From Burkholderiales bacterium (GTDB lineage Bacteria > Pseudomonadota > Gammaproteobacteria > Burkholderiales > Burkholderiaceae_C), in NCBI GenBank assembly GCA_026954015.1, contig JAIXLP010000010.1, positions 1 to 64,000 of the forward strand: 64,000 nt of DNA, written 5' to 3'. Below, piece by piece: positions 16,805-25,930 of the stretch. Below the pieces are notes generated by a model, which saw only the letters and a list, made by a program, of their open reading frames with translations, did not search any database and was not told the origin of the DNA. The number at the start of each line of letters is the position of its first letter. Positions within the stretch are counted from its first letter, which is position 1. Made by a program: the position numbers and the translations under genes.

Positions 16805-17656
16805 ATGCCAGCCCAACTGATCGACGGCAAAGCCCTCTCCCTGCGCCTGCGCGCAGACATCGCGCGCCGCGCCGCCGTGCTCGCGAAGCGTGGCACGACA
16901 CCGGGCCTGGCCGTCATCCTGGTGGGCGACAACCCGGCCAGCCAGGTCTACGTGCGCAACAAGGTCAAGGCCTGCGAGGACGCGGGCATACGCTCCGTGC
17001 TTGAACGCTACGACGCGGACCTGACGGAGGCCGCGCTGCTGGCGCGCGTGGCGGCGCTCAACGCAGACCCGACCGTCCACGGCATCCTGGTGCAACTGCC
17101 GCTGCCCGCGCAGATCGACAGCCACAAGGTGATCGGGGCGATCTCCCCCGCCAAGGACGTGGACGGCTTTCACGTCGCGAGCGCCGGCGCGCTCATGGTC
17201 GGCGCAAACGGCTTCAAGCCCTGCACGCCCTACGGCTGCATGCAGATGCTTGCGTCCATAGGCATGCAGGACCTGCGCGGCAAGCACGCCGTGGTCATAG
17301 GCCGCAGCAACATCGTCGGCAAGCCCATGGCGCTGATGCTGCTGGCCGCCAACGCCACCGTCACCGTCTGCCACAGCGGCACGGCGGACCTGGGCGCCCT
17401 CACCCGCCAGGCCGACATCGTCGTTGCCGCGGTGGGCAAGGCGGGCGTGCTCACGGCGGACATGGTCAAGCCCGGCGCCGTGGTGATCGACGTCGGCATG
17501 AACCGCGACGCGGCGGGCAGGCTCTGCGGCGACGTGGATTTCGACGGTGTGCGGCAGGTAGCCGGCTGGATCACCCCGGTGCCGGGCGGCGTCGGCCCGA
17601 TGACCATCACCATGCTGCTCATGAATACGCTCCAATCGGCCGAACAGCGCACTTGA
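16805..17656 (+). CDS. folD: Bifunctional methylenetetrahydrofolate dehydrogenase/cyclohydrolase
   Basis: 283 residues, the standard FolD length. It interconverts methylene-, methenyl- and formyl-tetrahydrofolate in the cytosol. The catalytic lysine lies in [16 protein letters not shown]. Other signatures are [19 protein letters not shown], the dinucleotide-binding [17 protein letters not shown] and the C-terminal [16 protein letters not shown]. It has its own spacer from the upstream response regulator and may be transcribed with the following peptidase gene, 31 bases downstream. Confidence 0.96.
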   Translation: MPAQLIDGKALSLRLRADIARRAAVLAKRGTTPGLAVILVGDNPASQVYVRNKVKACEDAGIRSVLERYDADLTEAALLARVAALNADPTVHGILVQLPLPAQIDSHKVIGAISPAKDVDGFHVASAGALMVGANGFKPCTPYGCMQMLASIGMQDLRGKHAVVIGRSNIVGKPMALMLLAANATVTVCHSGTADLGALTRQADIVVAAVGKAGVLTADMVKPGAVVIDVGMNRDAAGRLCGDVDFDGVRQVAGWITPVPGGVGPMTITMLLMNTLQSAEQRT

Positions 17657-17687
17657 ACCTGCGCCGCGCGCCGCCACTGTGCATAGC

Positions 17688-19721
17688 ATGACCAATCCCC
17701 TGCTCGACTTTTCCGGCGTGCTCGCGTTCGGCCGCGTCACGCCCGCCGACGTGGCGCCCGCCATCGACGAACTGCTGCGCCAGGCCGAGGCGGCGCTGAC
17801 CGAGGTGACGGCCGAGGGCTTCCCGGCCGAATGGAACGCGATCGCGCGCGTGCTCGACGTGGCCACCGAGCGCCTCGGGCGCGCGTTCGGCGCGGTGGGC
17901 CACCTGACCAGCGTGGCCGATACGCCCGAGCTGCGCGCCGCGTACAACGCCGTGCTGCCCGTGGTGACTGCGTTCTGGACGCGCCTGGGCGCCGACGAGC
18001 GCCTGTACGCCAAGTACAAGGCGATCGACCCGGCGACGCTGAACGCCGCGCAGCGCCAGGCGCTCACCAACGCGCTGCGCGGTTTTCGCCTCTCGGGCGC
18101 CGAGCTGCAGGGCAGCGCGCGCGAACGCTTCGCGCAGGTGCAGGAGCGCCTGGCCGAGCTGCAGCAGAAGTACAGCGAAAACGTGCTCGACGCCACCGAT
18201 GCGTTCAGCTACCTCGCCACCGCGGACGAACTCGCCGGCGTGCCCGCCGACGTGCTGCAAGCCACTCGCGCCGCCGCGCAGGCCGAAGGGCACGCGGGCC
18301 ACCAGCTCACGCTGCACCTGCCGTGCTACCTGCCGGTGATGCAGTTCGCGCACAGCAGCGCGCTGCGCGAAAAGCTCTACCGCGCGTACGTCACGCGCGC
18401 CTCCGACCAGGCGCAGGGTGACGCCAATCGTTTCGACAACACCGAGGTCATGAAGGAAATCCTCGCGCTGCGCCAGGAAGAGGCAAAGCTGCTGGGCTAC
18501 GCCAACTTCGGCGAGGTCTCGCTCGTCCCGAAGATGGCCGACACGCCCGCGCAGGTGCTGCATTTCCTGCGCGACCTGGCGCGGCGCGCGCGGCCGTTTG
18601 CCGAGCACGACCTGGCCGACCTGCGCAGCTACGCGCGCGATGCGCTGCACCTCGCCGACCCGCAGGCCTGGGACTGGCCCTATGTCTCCGAAAAGCTCAA
18701 GGAGGCGCGCTACGCCTTCAACGAGCAGGAGGTCAAGCAGTACTTTCCGGCGCCCAAGGTGCTTGCGGGCCTGTTCAAGATTGTCGAGACGCTGTTCGAG
18801 GTGGAGATCAGCCGCGACGAGGCGCCGGTGTGGCACCCGGCGGTCGAGTTCTACCGCATCGAGCGCGCGGGTCGGCTCGTGGGCCAGTTCTACCTGGACA
18901 AGCCCGCGCGCAAGGGCAAGCGCGGCGGCGCGTGGATGGACGACGCGCGCAGCCGCTGGCTGCGCCCCGACTCCGGCCAGTTGCAGACCCCGATCGCCTA
19001 TCTCGTGTGCAACTTCGCCGAGGGCGTCGACGGCAAGCCCCCGCTGCTCACGCACGACGACGCCACCACGCTGTTCCATGAATTCGGCCACGGGCTGCAG
19101 CACATGCTCACCCAGGTGGACGAGCACGGCGTCTCGGGCATCAGCGGCGTGGAGTGGGACGCGGTCGAGCTGCCCAGCCAGTTCATGGAAAACTTCTGCT
19201 GGGAGTGGGAGGTGCTGCGCCATATGACGGCGCACGTCGATACCGGCGAGCCGCTGCCGCGCGCGCTCTTCGACAAGATGATCGCGGCCAAGAATTTTCA
19301 GGCCGGAATGCAGACGCTGCGCCAGATCGAGTTTTCGCTGTTCGACATGCTGTTGCACACCGAGCACGATCCCGGCGCCGACATCGCGCCGCTGCTGGCG
19401 CGGGTGCGCGCGGAAGTCGCCGTCCTCACACCGCCGCCGTTCAACCGCTTTGCCCACAGCTTCAGCCACATCTTCAGCGGAGGCTACGCCGCTGGCTACT
19501 ACAGCTACAAATGGGCCGAGGTGCTCTCTGCCGACGCCTACGCGGTGTTCGAGGAAACGCGCGGCAGCGACGGCGAACCCAGCCTGGAAAGTGGCCGGCG
19601 CTACCGCGAGGCGATCCTCGAAACCGGCGGCAGCCGCCCCGCGATGGAATCCTTCAAGGCGTTCCGCGGACGCGAGCCCCAGCTCGACGCGCTGCTGCGC
19701 CACCAGGGGATGATGCAATAA
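17688..19721 (+). CDS. prlC: M3-family zinc metallopeptidase (oligopeptidase A)
   Basis: 677 residues from the ATG at 17688. A GTG at 17679 is in frame but less likely. The thermolysin-like zinc site is FHEFGHGLQHML with a downstream glutamate in SGISGVEWDAVELPSQ. The C-terminal SFSHIFSGGYAAGYYSYKW is the substrate-binding signature of M3 enzymes. Oligopeptidase A degrades short peptides, including cleaved signal peptides, in the cytosol. The pairing with folD is common in related bacteria. Confidence 0.92.
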   Translation: MTNPLLDFSGVLAFGRVTPADVAPAIDELLRQAEAALTEVTAEGFPAEWNAIARVLDVATERLGRAFGAVGHLTSVADTPELRAAYNAVLPVVTAFWTRLGADERLYAKYKAIDPATLNAAQRQALTNALRGFRLSGAELQGSARERFAQVQERLAELQQKYSENVLDATDAFSYLATADELAGVPADVLQATRAAAQAEGHAGHQLTLHLPCYLPVMQFAHSSALREKLYRAYVTRASDQAQGDANRFDNTEVMKEILALRQEEAKLLGYANFGEVSLVPKMADTPAQVLHFLRDLARRARPFAEHDLADLRSYARDALHLADPQAWDWPYVSEKLKEARYAFNEQEVKQYFPAPKVLAGLFKIVETLFEVEISRDEAPVWHPAVEFYRIERAGRLVGQFYLDKPARKGKRGGAWMDDARSRWLRPDSGQLQTPIAYLVCNFAEGVDGKPPLLTHDDATTLFHEFGHGLQHMLTQVDEHGVSGISGVEWDAVELPSQFMENFCWEWEVLRHMTAHVDTGEPLPRALFDKMIAAKNFQAGMQTLRQIEFSLFDMLLHTEHDPGADIAPLLARVRAEVAVLTPPPFNRFAHSFSHIFSGGYAAGYYSYKWAEVLSADAYAVFEETRGSDGEPSLESGRRYREAILETGGSRPAMESFKAFRGREPQLDALLRHQGMMQ

Positions 19722-19829
19722 AAAGTGAGCGCCCGGCGCTTGGTGTACGGGCGCTGGGGCGACATAATGCATGAAAATCTCCAGTGCGCCTACCATCGCC
19801 CTGACGTCCATGCCTACTGCGGAGTGACC

Positions 19830-20495
19830 ATGATCCGAAACACCACGATCCTCGTTGCCGCCGCGCTGCTCGCGTGGTCGGCCGCAGCCGTGCACGCCCA
19901 GGGCGTGTACCGCATCGTCGGGCCCGATGGCCGCGTCACGTTCACCGACCGCCCGCCCCAGGCAGGGGGCGCGGCCATGCCGGCAGGCGGTGCGGCATCC
20001 GGCGCCGCGGAAGGCAATGCCGCCCTGCCCTACACGCTGCGGCAGACGGCCGCGCGTTACCCGGTCGTGCTCTACACCAGCGCAGATTGCGCACCGTGCG
20101 TCAACGGGCGCAACCTGCTCGTGAACCGTGGCATCCCGTTCACCGAGCGCACCGTCTCAAGCCGCGACGATATCGACGCGCTCACACGCCTTGCGGGCGA
20201 TACCGGCCTGCCGCTGCTCACGCTGGGGCGCCAGCAGCTCAAGGGTTTTTCCGACACCGAATGGACGCAGTATCTGGACGCCGCCGGCTACCCGCGGCAG
20301 TCACAACTGCCGGCGGACTACCAACGCCCGCCCGCCGCCCCGATGGTGGCAGCAGGCCAGGGCGCGGCGCCGGCACCAGGCAGCGCACCTGCGCAGCCCG
20401 AAGCCGCACGGCCCGAGGCCGCTCGTGCCGCACCGGCAAAACCCGCCGCCCGTGGAGCCGCCTCGCCGTCCAACCCCGCCGGCATCATCTTCTGA
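19830..20495 (+). CDS. Exported DUF4124-glutaredoxin fusion protein
   Basis: 221 residues from the ATG at 19830. The signal peptide TTILVAAALLAWSAAAVHAQ is followed by a DUF4124-type segment (GVYRIVGPDGRVTFTDRPP) and a glutaredoxin-like domain with a CxxC motif in YTSADCAPCVNGRNLL and the helix region TGLPLLTLGRQQLKGF. The last 60 residues are Ala/Pro-rich. The protein is probably periplasmic or membrane-associated. Thiol redox activity is inferred from the CxxC. An earlier in-frame start would place the signal peptide internally and is rejected. Confidence 0.78.
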   Translation: MIRNTTILVAAALLAWSAAAVHAQGVYRIVGPDGRVTFTDRPPQAGGAAMPAGGAASGAAEGNAALPYTLRQTAARYPVVLYTSADCAPCVNGRNLLVNRGIPFTERTVSSRDDIDALTRLAGDTGLPLLTLGRQQLKGFSDTEWTQYLDAAGYPRQSQLPADYQRPPAAPMVAAGQGAAPAPGSAPAQPEAARPEAARAAPAKPAARGAASPSNPAGIIF

Positions 20496-20512
20496 CGGGG
20501 CGCGGTCGCGCC

Positions 20513-21211
20513 CTAAAACGTCAGCGTGCGCACGCCCTGCGCCGTGCCCAGCAGGCACACGTCGGCCTTCTGGTGCGCAAAGACGCCGACCGTCACCACG
20601 CCAGGCCACTGGTTCACCTCGGATTCGAACGCCAGCGGGTCGGTGATCGACAGCCCGCGCACATCCAGTATCTGCTGACCGTTGTCGGTCACAAGCGGCG
20701 CGCCGTCGCGCAGGCGCAGGGTCGCCACGCCCCCGAGCGCGGCAAACCGGCGCGTGATCTGCGTCGCCGCCATCGGTATCACCTCCACCGGCAGCGGAAA
20801 CCCGCCCAGCACCGCCACCCGTTTGCTTGCGTCAGCGATGCACACGAACCGATCGGCCAGCGCCGCCACGATCTTCTCGCGCGTGAGCGCCGCGCCGCCG
20901 CCCTTGACCATGTAGCCGCGCCCGTCGATTTCGTCCGCGCCATCGATATAGACCGCAAGCCGCGACACGGCATTCGCGTCCAGCACCGGAATGCCGAGCG
21001 CCTGCAGCCGCGCGGTGCTTGCGAGCGAGCTCGAAACCGCCCCCACGACCTGCCCGCGCAGCGCGCCCAGCGCGTCGATGAAGCAGTTCACCGTCGAGCC
21101 CGTGCCCACGCCGATGATTTCACCCGGCACCACGTAGTCGAGCGCGGCGCGGCCCACCAGGGTTTTGAGCGCATCCTGCGCGGTGGTGTCGTTCTTCGTG
21201 GCTTCGGTCAT
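20513..21211 (-). CDS. rpiA: Ribose-5-phosphate isomerase A
   Basis: 232 residues, matching RpiA rather than RpiB. It interconverts ribose-5-phosphate and ribulose-5-phosphate in the pentose phosphate pathway. Conserved parts are [15 protein letters not shown] (phosphate loop), [29 protein letters not shown] with catalytic Asp and Lys, and VEVIPMA. It converges on the DUF4124-glutaredoxin gene, and its start faces pyrD across 37 bases, so the two promoters must overlap. Confidence 0.95.
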   Translation of the reverse strand: MTEATKNDTTAQDALKTLVGRAALDYVVPGEIIGVGTGSTVNCFIDALGALRGQVVGAVSSSLASTARLQALGIPVLDANAVSRLAVYIDGADEIDGRGYMVKGGGAALTREKIVAALADRFVCIADASKRVAVLGGFPLPVEVIPMAATQITRRFAALGGVATLRLRDGAPLVTDNGQQILDVRGLSITDPLAFESEVNQWPGVVTVGVFAHQKADVCLLGTAQGVRTLTF

Positions 21212-21248
21212 GGGTGAAAATCGGCAAGTTCAGCCACCGATTATCCGC

Positions 21249-22304
21249 ATGCCACCCCTGCCCTACGCGCTCGCGCGCCCCGTGCTCTTCCAACTGGACG
21301 CGGAGGCGGCGCACGAGCTCACGATCAAGGGGCTGGAACGCCTGCAGCACACACCGCTGGAGCGCGTGTGGTCGGCGCGCGCGGTGAGCGACCCGGTGCG
21401 GCTCGCGGGCCTGACCTTCCCCAACCGCGTCGGCCTTGCGGCGGGACTGGACAAGAACGCACGGTGCATCGACGCCTGGGCGGCGATGGGCTTCGGCTTC
21501 GTCGAGGTCGGCACCGTCACGCCGCTGCCGCAGCCCGGCAACCCGCGCCCGCGGATGTTCCGCCTGCCCGCCGCGCACGCGCTCATCAACCGCATGGGGT
21601 TCAACAACGATGGGCTCGAAGCCTTCGTCGCCAACGTGCGCCGCTCGCGGGTGCGCGCCAGCGGCCAGCCGCTGGTGCTGGGTCTGAACATCGGCAAGAA
21701 CGCCGCCACACCCATCGAGAACGCCACGAACGACTACCTGCTGGGCCTGCGCGGCGTGTACCCGCACGCGGACTACGTCACCATCAACATCAGCTCGCCC
21801 AACACCAAGAACCTGCGCAGCCTGCAAGATGACGCCGCGCTCGACGCGCTGCTGCGCGCCCTCGCCACGCAGCGCGACGCACTGGCCGCCGAGCACGCAC
21901 GCCGCGTGCCCCTCTTCCTCAAGATCGCACCCGACCTGCAGCACGACCAGGTGCACGCCATCGCGCAGGCGCTGCAGCGCCACGGCATGGACGGCGTGAT
22001 CGCCACCAACACCACCATCAGCCGCGAAGGCGTGCACGGCCTGCCCCACGCCGAGGAAACGGGCGGCCTGAGCGGCGCGCCGGTTCGACAGGCCTCCAAC
22101 GCCATCATCCACCAGTTGCGCGCGCTGCTGGGGCCCGATTTCCCCATCATCGGCGTCGGCGGCATCCTCACCGCCCGCGACGCCGTGGAAAAACTCCGCG
22201 CCGGCGCGGATGTGGTGCAGATCTACACCGGCCTGATCTACCGCGGCCCCACACTCGCCCTGCAAGCCGCGCGGGCGCTGCGTGATGCAAAGCGGCAGCG
22301 GTGA
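21249..22304 (+). CDS. pyrD: Dihydroorotate dehydrogenase (quinone), class 2
   Basis: 351 residues from the ATG at 21249. It oxidises dihydroorotate to orotate, passing electrons to ubiquinone at the inner membrane. The N-terminal amphipathic helix region ([20 protein letters not shown]) and the length place it in class 2. FMN-binding and catalytic parts include [19 protein letters not shown], the catalytic serine in [22 protein letters not shown] and [11 protein letters not shown]. There is no clear partner gene downstream. Confidence 0.95.
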   Translation: MPPLPYALARPVLFQLDAEAAHELTIKGLERLQHTPLERVWSARAVSDPVRLAGLTFPNRVGLAAGLDKNARCIDAWAAMGFGFVEVGTVTPLPQPGNPRPRMFRLPAAHALINRMGFNNDGLEAFVANVRRSRVRASGQPLVLGLNIGKNAATPIENATNDYLLGLRGVYPHADYVTINISSPNTKNLRSLQDDAALDALLRALATQRDALAAEHARRVPLFLKIAPDLQHDQVHAIAQALQRHGMDGVIATNTTISREGVHGLPHAEETGGLSGAPVRQASNAIIHQLRALLGPDFPIIGVGGILTARDAVEKLRAGADVVQIYTGLIYRGPTLALQAARALRDAKRQR

Positions 22305-22602
22305 GCAGGTATGAGTCCGGTCATCACGGGCGTCTGCGAAATGGCCCCGAAATGGGGCGGCACCATCAGTTCCGGTTGCGCTCGTTGCGGTCCACCCCGG
22401 TTGGGGACAAGCGGGACTTGGCAAGTGCCGCCACCCGGACGATGGCATCGCCGAAAACCGCGATCCACTCTTCATGGCCCGTGCCGTGCTGGGCTTCGCC
22501 CGCATGCGCCGCGCAGATTTCAGGCCATTCCGGCCTCTAGCGCCCGTCCAGCAAGTGCGATCAGCTACGTTTTTTCAGCTTTTCGCGGCCCGACGGCAGC
22601 GC
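22305..22602. other. Degenerate non-coding stretch after pyrD
   Basis: No gene is supported across these 298 bases. The right part contains one copy of the dispersed palindromic repeat in reverse orientation. The rest looks like debris adjoining the broken hydrolase gene at 22603. Confidence 0.5.
22518..22572 (-). repeat. Palindromic repeat copy, reverse orientation
   Basis: On the minus strand it reads TAGCTGATCGCACTTG-CTGGACGGGCGC-TAGAGGCCGGAATGGCC, the same architecture as the other copies. The GGCC-n-GGCC tail is a variant also seen in the aroA copy. It is the only complete minus-strand copy noticed. Confidence 0.6.
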
Positions 22603-22860
22603 TCATCCCCCGAAGTGCGCGTCAAGAAAGCGCCTGGCCGCATCGCCGACGTACCGGTGCAACGCCGCCCGATCGACGCCTGCCGCATCCATGCAGGCCT
22701 CGGCGGTGTCCTCGGGCGGCGTCACCTTGTCGCCCTCGCCGACGGTGATGCAGGCGGGAATGGTCATGCGGGCGAGCTCCGCAGCGTCCACGCCAAAACC
22801 CTGGGCATCGCCGGGCGCCATCGGGAAGGTGGCCTTGATGCGCTGGCCCCCCGGACATTC
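22603..22860 (-). pseudogene. Broken gene for a dienelactone hydrolase-like esterase
   Basis: The minus-strand frame carries C-terminal parts of predicted dienelactone hydrolases: IKATFPMAPGDAQGFG, then ELARMTIPACITVGEGDKVTPP, and finally CMDAAGVDRAALHRYVGDAA. Whole family members have about 50 residues between the D-x-x-x-P-P motif and the C-x-D-x-x-G-V-D-R motif, including the region around the catalytic histidine. Here the two are joined after a few residues. The N-terminal half with the nucleophile is absent. The gene therefore has lost its front and an internal part. Confidence 0.6.
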
Positions 22861-22876
22861 GTACGGTGATCCGTAC

Positions 22877-22905
22877 CAACAAGAACGGCACCCAGAAGGT
22901 GCCGT
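22877..22905 (-). terminator. Terminator of tRNA-Val
   Basis: ACGGCACC (22885-22892) and GGTGCCGT (22898-22905) form an 8-bp stem with a 5-base loop, followed on the minus strand by TCTTGTTG. It lies 17 bases beyond the CCA end of tRNA-Val. Confidence 0.65.
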
Positions 22906-22921
22906 ACGTTGTTCGTTGACA

Positions 22922-22996
22922 TGGTGGGTGATACTGGGATCGAACCAGTGACCCCTGCCGTGTGAAGGCAGTGCTCTACCGCTGAGCTAATCACCC
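22922..22996 (-). tRNA. tRNA-Val(CAC)
   Basis: 75 nt including the encoded CCA. The acceptor stem is GGGTGAT/ATCACCC, the D arm TAGCTCAGCGGTAGAGCA, the anticodon stem CTGCC/GGCAG with loop TTCACAC (anticodon CAC, codon GTG), and the T arm GGTTCGATCCC. All stems pair. It has an extended -10 element upstream and a hairpin downstream, so it is probably a single-gene transcript. Confidence 0.96.
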
Positions 22997-23020
22997 TTTT
23001 CGCGTGCACGAAAAGCGCGC

Positions 23021-23026
23021 ATTATG
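23021..23026 (-). promoter_or_regulatory. -10 element of tRNA-Val
   Basis: The minus strand reads TGTGCCATAAT, ending 24 bases before the tRNA, and overlaps the last codons of dnaQ. The identical string stands before the tRNA-Leu fragment at 776. No convincing -35 hexamer is visible. Confidence 0.5.
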
Positions 23027-23750
23027 GCACAGCATCGGCCCCTTCCGCGACAAGCCGCCAGATGGTCTTGCCGCCACTGGCCTTGTCGATTTCCGCGAGG
23101 ATCTGCTCGTGCGCCAAGCGTTCGTAGTCACTCGCTGCGATCACCGGCAGGTCGTAGCGCTCGAGGTGGTCTGCCGCCGCACTCGCAGCGCCCGCGCCTG
23201 TCGACGTGTCGTCCGTGCCGAGCAGCGAATCCTGCCCGCGCGTCATCTGGATGTACACGTCGGCGAGCAGTTGTGCGTCGAGCAGCGCCCCGTGCAGCGT
23301 GCGCCCGGAGTTGTCCACGCCGAGGCGGTCGCACAGCGCGTCGAGCGAGTTGCGCTTGCCCGGAAAGAGCTCGCGCGCCATCGACAGCGTGTCGATGACG
23401 CAGGCCACCTGCCCTTCCAGCCTGGGCAACCCGAGCCGGGCGAATTCCATTTCGAGGAAGCCCATGTCGAAGCTGGCGTTGTGGATGATGAGCTCCGCAC
23501 CGCTGAGGTAGCGCAGGATGTCCTGCGCGCAATCGGCAAAGCGTGGCTTGTCGCGCAGGAATTCGTTGGTGATGCCGTGGATGCGGATCGCGTCTTCGTG
23601 GCTGTCGCGGTCCGGGTTCAGGTACAGGTGCAGGTCGTTGCCGGTGAGGCGCCGCCGCACGAGCTCGACGCAGCCGATCTCGATGATGCGGTCGCCCTGG
23701 TCCGCCGAGAGCCCGGTGGTTTCCGTGTCAAGGACGATCTGCCGTGTCAC
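23022..23750 (-). CDS. dnaQ: DNA polymerase III epsilon subunit (3'-5' proofreading exonuclease)
   Basis: 242 residues. The DEDDh exonuclease motifs are present: Exo I VLDTETTGLS, Exo II HNASFDMGFLEMEF, and Exo III near LHGALLDAQLLADVY. It proofreads newly made DNA within the core polymerase. The C-terminal tail that binds the alpha subunit follows a short Ala-rich region. It lies downstream of the isc genes on the same strand, separated by about 170 bases, and upstream of tRNA-Val. Confidence 0.94.
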   Translation of the reverse strand: MTRQIVLDTETTGLSADQGDRIIEIGCVELVRRRLTGNDLHLYLNPDRDSHEDAIRIHGITNEFLRDKPRFADCAQDILRYLSGAELIIHNASFDMGFLEMEFARLGLPRLEGQVACVIDTLSMARELFPGKRNSLDALCDRLGVDNSGRTLHGALLDAQLLADVYIQMTRGQDSLLGTDDTSTGAGAASAAADHLERYDLPVIAASDYERLAHEQILAEIDKASGGKTIWRLVAEGADAVP

Positions 23751-23920
23751 GCGCGCGCCTCAGAGCCAGCAAACAAATGAATCGCACCCGTAAGGGTCGT
23801 CAAAATGCGTGCGATCGAGGCGCAAACCGCAGCTGCGGCCCGGGTTACGGCGAGGATTTGCCACGAAGAGCGGGCGCGTTTCGGCGGGCCGGGCGGGGTG
23901 AGGTATGTGTGCACGGGCTC

Positions 23921-24244
23921 TCAGACGCGAAAGCTCTCGCCGCAGCCGCAGCGATCGCGCTCCTGCGGATTGTTGAAGCGAAAACCCTCGCTCAAGCCCT
24001 CGCGCACGAAGTCGAGTTCGGTGCCATCGACGTAGACCAGGTGCTTGCGGTCCACGAGCACCCGCACGCCCGCGCTCTCGAAGACGACATCACTGGGTAG
24101 CTGCTCGTCCACGTAGTCGATCTCATAGGCGAGGCCCGAGCAGCCCATGCTGCGCACATCCAGCCGCAGGCCCAGGGCGCCGCCTCGACGCTCGATGTGT
24201 TGCAGCACGTGGCGTGCAGCGGTAGGTGTCAATGTGATGGCCAT
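23921..24244 (-). CDS. iscA: Iron-sulfur cluster assembly protein IscA
   Basis: 107 residues of A-type carrier. The three metal/cluster-binding cysteines are in place: MGCSGLAYEI (residue about 35) and DRCGCGESF near the C-terminus. It passes Fe-S clusters, mainly 4Fe-4S, to target proteins. It starts six bases after iscU and is the last gene of the visible operon. In most proteobacteria hscB, hscA and fdx would follow. Here there is only a 170-bp gap and dnaQ. Confidence 0.94.
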   Translation of the reverse strand: MAITLTPTAARHVLQHIERRGGALGLRLDVRSMGCSGLAYEIDYVDEQLPSDVVFESAGVRVLVDRKHLVYVDGTELDFVREGLSEGFRFNNPQERDRCGCGESFRV

Positions 24245-24250
24245 GGTGGG

Positions 24251-24652
24251 TCAACCTGCGGTGGCGGGGGCGCCGTGTTTGTTTCTGTAATCGCTCACGG
24301 CCGCCTTGATGGCCTGTTCCGCGAGGATGGAGCAGTGGATCTTGAGCGGCGGCAGCGACAGCTCGCGGGCAATGTCACCGTTGGTGATGGCGGTTGCCGC
24401 GTCCAGCGTCTTGCCATGTACCCACTCGGTCGTGAGCGAGGCGGCAGCGATCGTCGGGCCGCTGCCGTAGGTCTTGAACCGCGCCTGGGCGATGCGGCCG
24501 GTCTGCGGATCGACCTTGATCTGCAGCCTGATGACCTCGCCACTGGCGGGGGTGCCGACCAGCGCCGTGCCCACGAGCGGGTCGTTCGGGTCGAGCGAAC
24601 CCGCGTTGCGCGGGTTTTCGAAGTAATCCTGGACCTTGTCCGAATACGCCAT
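24251..24652 (-). CDS. iscU: IscU-type scaffold protein lacking two ligand cysteines
   Basis: 133 residues with the whole IscU framework: MAYSDKVQDYFENPRNAGS at the start, the chaperone-binding LPPLK, and KIHCSILAEQAIKAAV. Of the canonical cluster ligands, Cys37 is Ser37 (GTPASGEVIRLQI, codon AGT at 24544-24542), Asp39 is Glu39, and Cys63 is Ser64 (FKTYGSGPTI, codon AGC at 24463-24461). His106 and Cys107 remain. IscU normally assembles [2Fe-2S] clusters on three cysteines. This protein could at best bind a cluster atypically, or it may act as a sulfur relay or regulator. The reading frame is intact and it lies between normal iscS and iscA. Confidence 0.9.
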   Translation of the reverse strand: MAYSDKVQDYFENPRNAGSLDPNDPLVGTALVGTPASGEVIRLQIKVDPQTGRIAQARFKTYGSGPTIAAASLTTEWVHGKTLDAATAITNGDIARELSLPPLKIHCSILAEQAIKAAVSDYRNKHGAPATAG

Positions 24653-24688
24653 GGCCCGAGTGTAGCGGGCACGCCGCCGTGGCGCTGT

Positions 24689-25906
24689 TCAGTGCGCCAC
24701 GTCCCACGCCAGCGCGTCCACGTCCACGCCGGCCTGGTGCATCTCCCACAGGGGGCTGAGGTTGCGCAGACGCTGCACCGTCGAGCGGATGGCTTCGACG
24801 GCAAAGTCGATCTCCTGCTCGGTGGTGAAGCGCCCTATCGTCATGCGCAGGCTGCTGTGCGCCAGCTCATCGCTGCGGCCCAGCGCCTTGAGCACGTAGC
24901 TCGGCTCCATGCTGGCCGACGTGCAGGCCGAGCCGGACGAGAGCGCCACGCCATGGATGCCCGTCATCAGCGCCTCGCCTTCGATGTACTTGAAGCTCAT
25001 GTTGAGGTTCTGCGGTACGCGGTGTTCAAGCGAGCCGTTCACCACCACCTCGCCCAGGTCGATCAATCCATCCAGCAGGCGCTGCTGCAGCTTGCGGGCC
25101 TGCGCGTTGACCTCCGCCATCTCATCCTTGATGAGCCTGAACGCCTCGCCCATGCCGACGATCTGGTGCGTGGGCAGCGTGCCCGAGCGCAGCCCGCGCT
25201 CGTGCCCGCCGCCGTGGATCTGCGGCACGAGACGCACGCGCGGTTTGCGCCGCACGTACAGCGCGCCCACGCCCTTGGGGCCGTAGGTCTTGTGCGCGGT
25301 CATGCTCATGAGGTCGATCGGCAACTGCCCAAGGTCGATATCGACCCGGCCCGTGGCCTGCGCCGCGTCCACGTGCAGCAGCACGCCATGCGAGTGGCAC
25401 AGCGCGCCTATGGCCGCGACATCCTGGACCACGCCGATTTCGTTGTTCACGAGCAGGACGCTCACGAGTGTCGTGTCGGGGCGGATGGCTGCCGCCAGCG
25501 ACGCCAGATCGACGAGGCCGTCGGGTTGCACGTCCAGAAACGTCACCTCGAAGCCGCGTCGCTCCAGCTCGTGCATGGTGTCGAGCGTGGCCTTGTGCTC
25601 GGTCTTGAGCGTGATGAGGTGCTTGCCCTGGTCCTGGTAGAACTCGGCCGCGCCCTTGAGCGCGAGGTTGATCGATTCGGTGGCGCCGCTGGTCCAGACG
25701 ATTTCACGCGGATCGGCGCCGATCAGGTTTGCCACGTGGCCGCGTGCGCGCTCCACCGCGGCTTCGGCCTCCTGGCCCCAGGCGTGGGTACGCGATGCGG
25801 GGTTGCCGAAGTGGTTGCGCAGCCATGGAACCATGGCATCGACGACGCGCGGGTCGCACGGCGTCGTGGCGCCGTAGTCCAGATAGATGGGGAGAGCATC
25901 AGCCAT
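24689..25906 (-). CDS. iscS: Cysteine desulfurase IscS
   Basis: 405 residues from the ATG at 25906. A GTG at 25924 with a purine-rich stretch is an alternative. The start [16 protein letters not shown] matches the family. The PLP lysine is in [11 protein letters not shown], and the catalytic loop cysteine is intact in [18 protein letters not shown]. The C-terminus [19 protein letters not shown] resembles the IscU-binding tail of IscS. It extracts sulfur from cysteine as a persulfide for Fe-S and tRNA thiolation pathways. Overall close to canonical IscS, in contrast to its IscU neighbour. Confidence 0.95.
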   Translation of the reverse strand: MADALPIYLDYGATTPCDPRVVDAMVPWLRNHFGNPASRTHAWGQEAEAAVERARGHVANLIGADPREIVWTSGATESINLALKGAAEFYQDQGKHLITLKTEHKATLDTMHELERRGFEVTFLDVQPDGLVDLASLAAAIRPDTTLVSVLLVNNEIGVVQDVAAIGALCHSHGVLLHVDAAQATGRVDIDLGQLPIDLMSMTAHKTYGPKGVGALYVRRKPRVRLVPQIHGGGHERGLRSGTLPTHQIVGMGEAFRLIKDEMAEVNAQARKLQQRLLDGLIDLGEVVVNGSLEHRVPQNLNMSFKYIEGEALMTGIHGVALSSGSACTSASMEPSYVLKALGRSDELAHSSLRMTIGRFTTEQEIDFAVEAIRSTVQRLRNLSPLWEMHQAGVDVDALAWDVAH

Positions 25907-25930
25907 GGTGAGGCCGATTTTCACCCTCCC

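Noticed and set aside
20497..20513. GC-rich hairpin GGGCGCG-GT-CGCGCCC after the DUF4124-glutaredoxin gene
   Set aside because: No T-run follows on either strand and it overlaps the rpiA stop codon, so it is not a convincing terminator.
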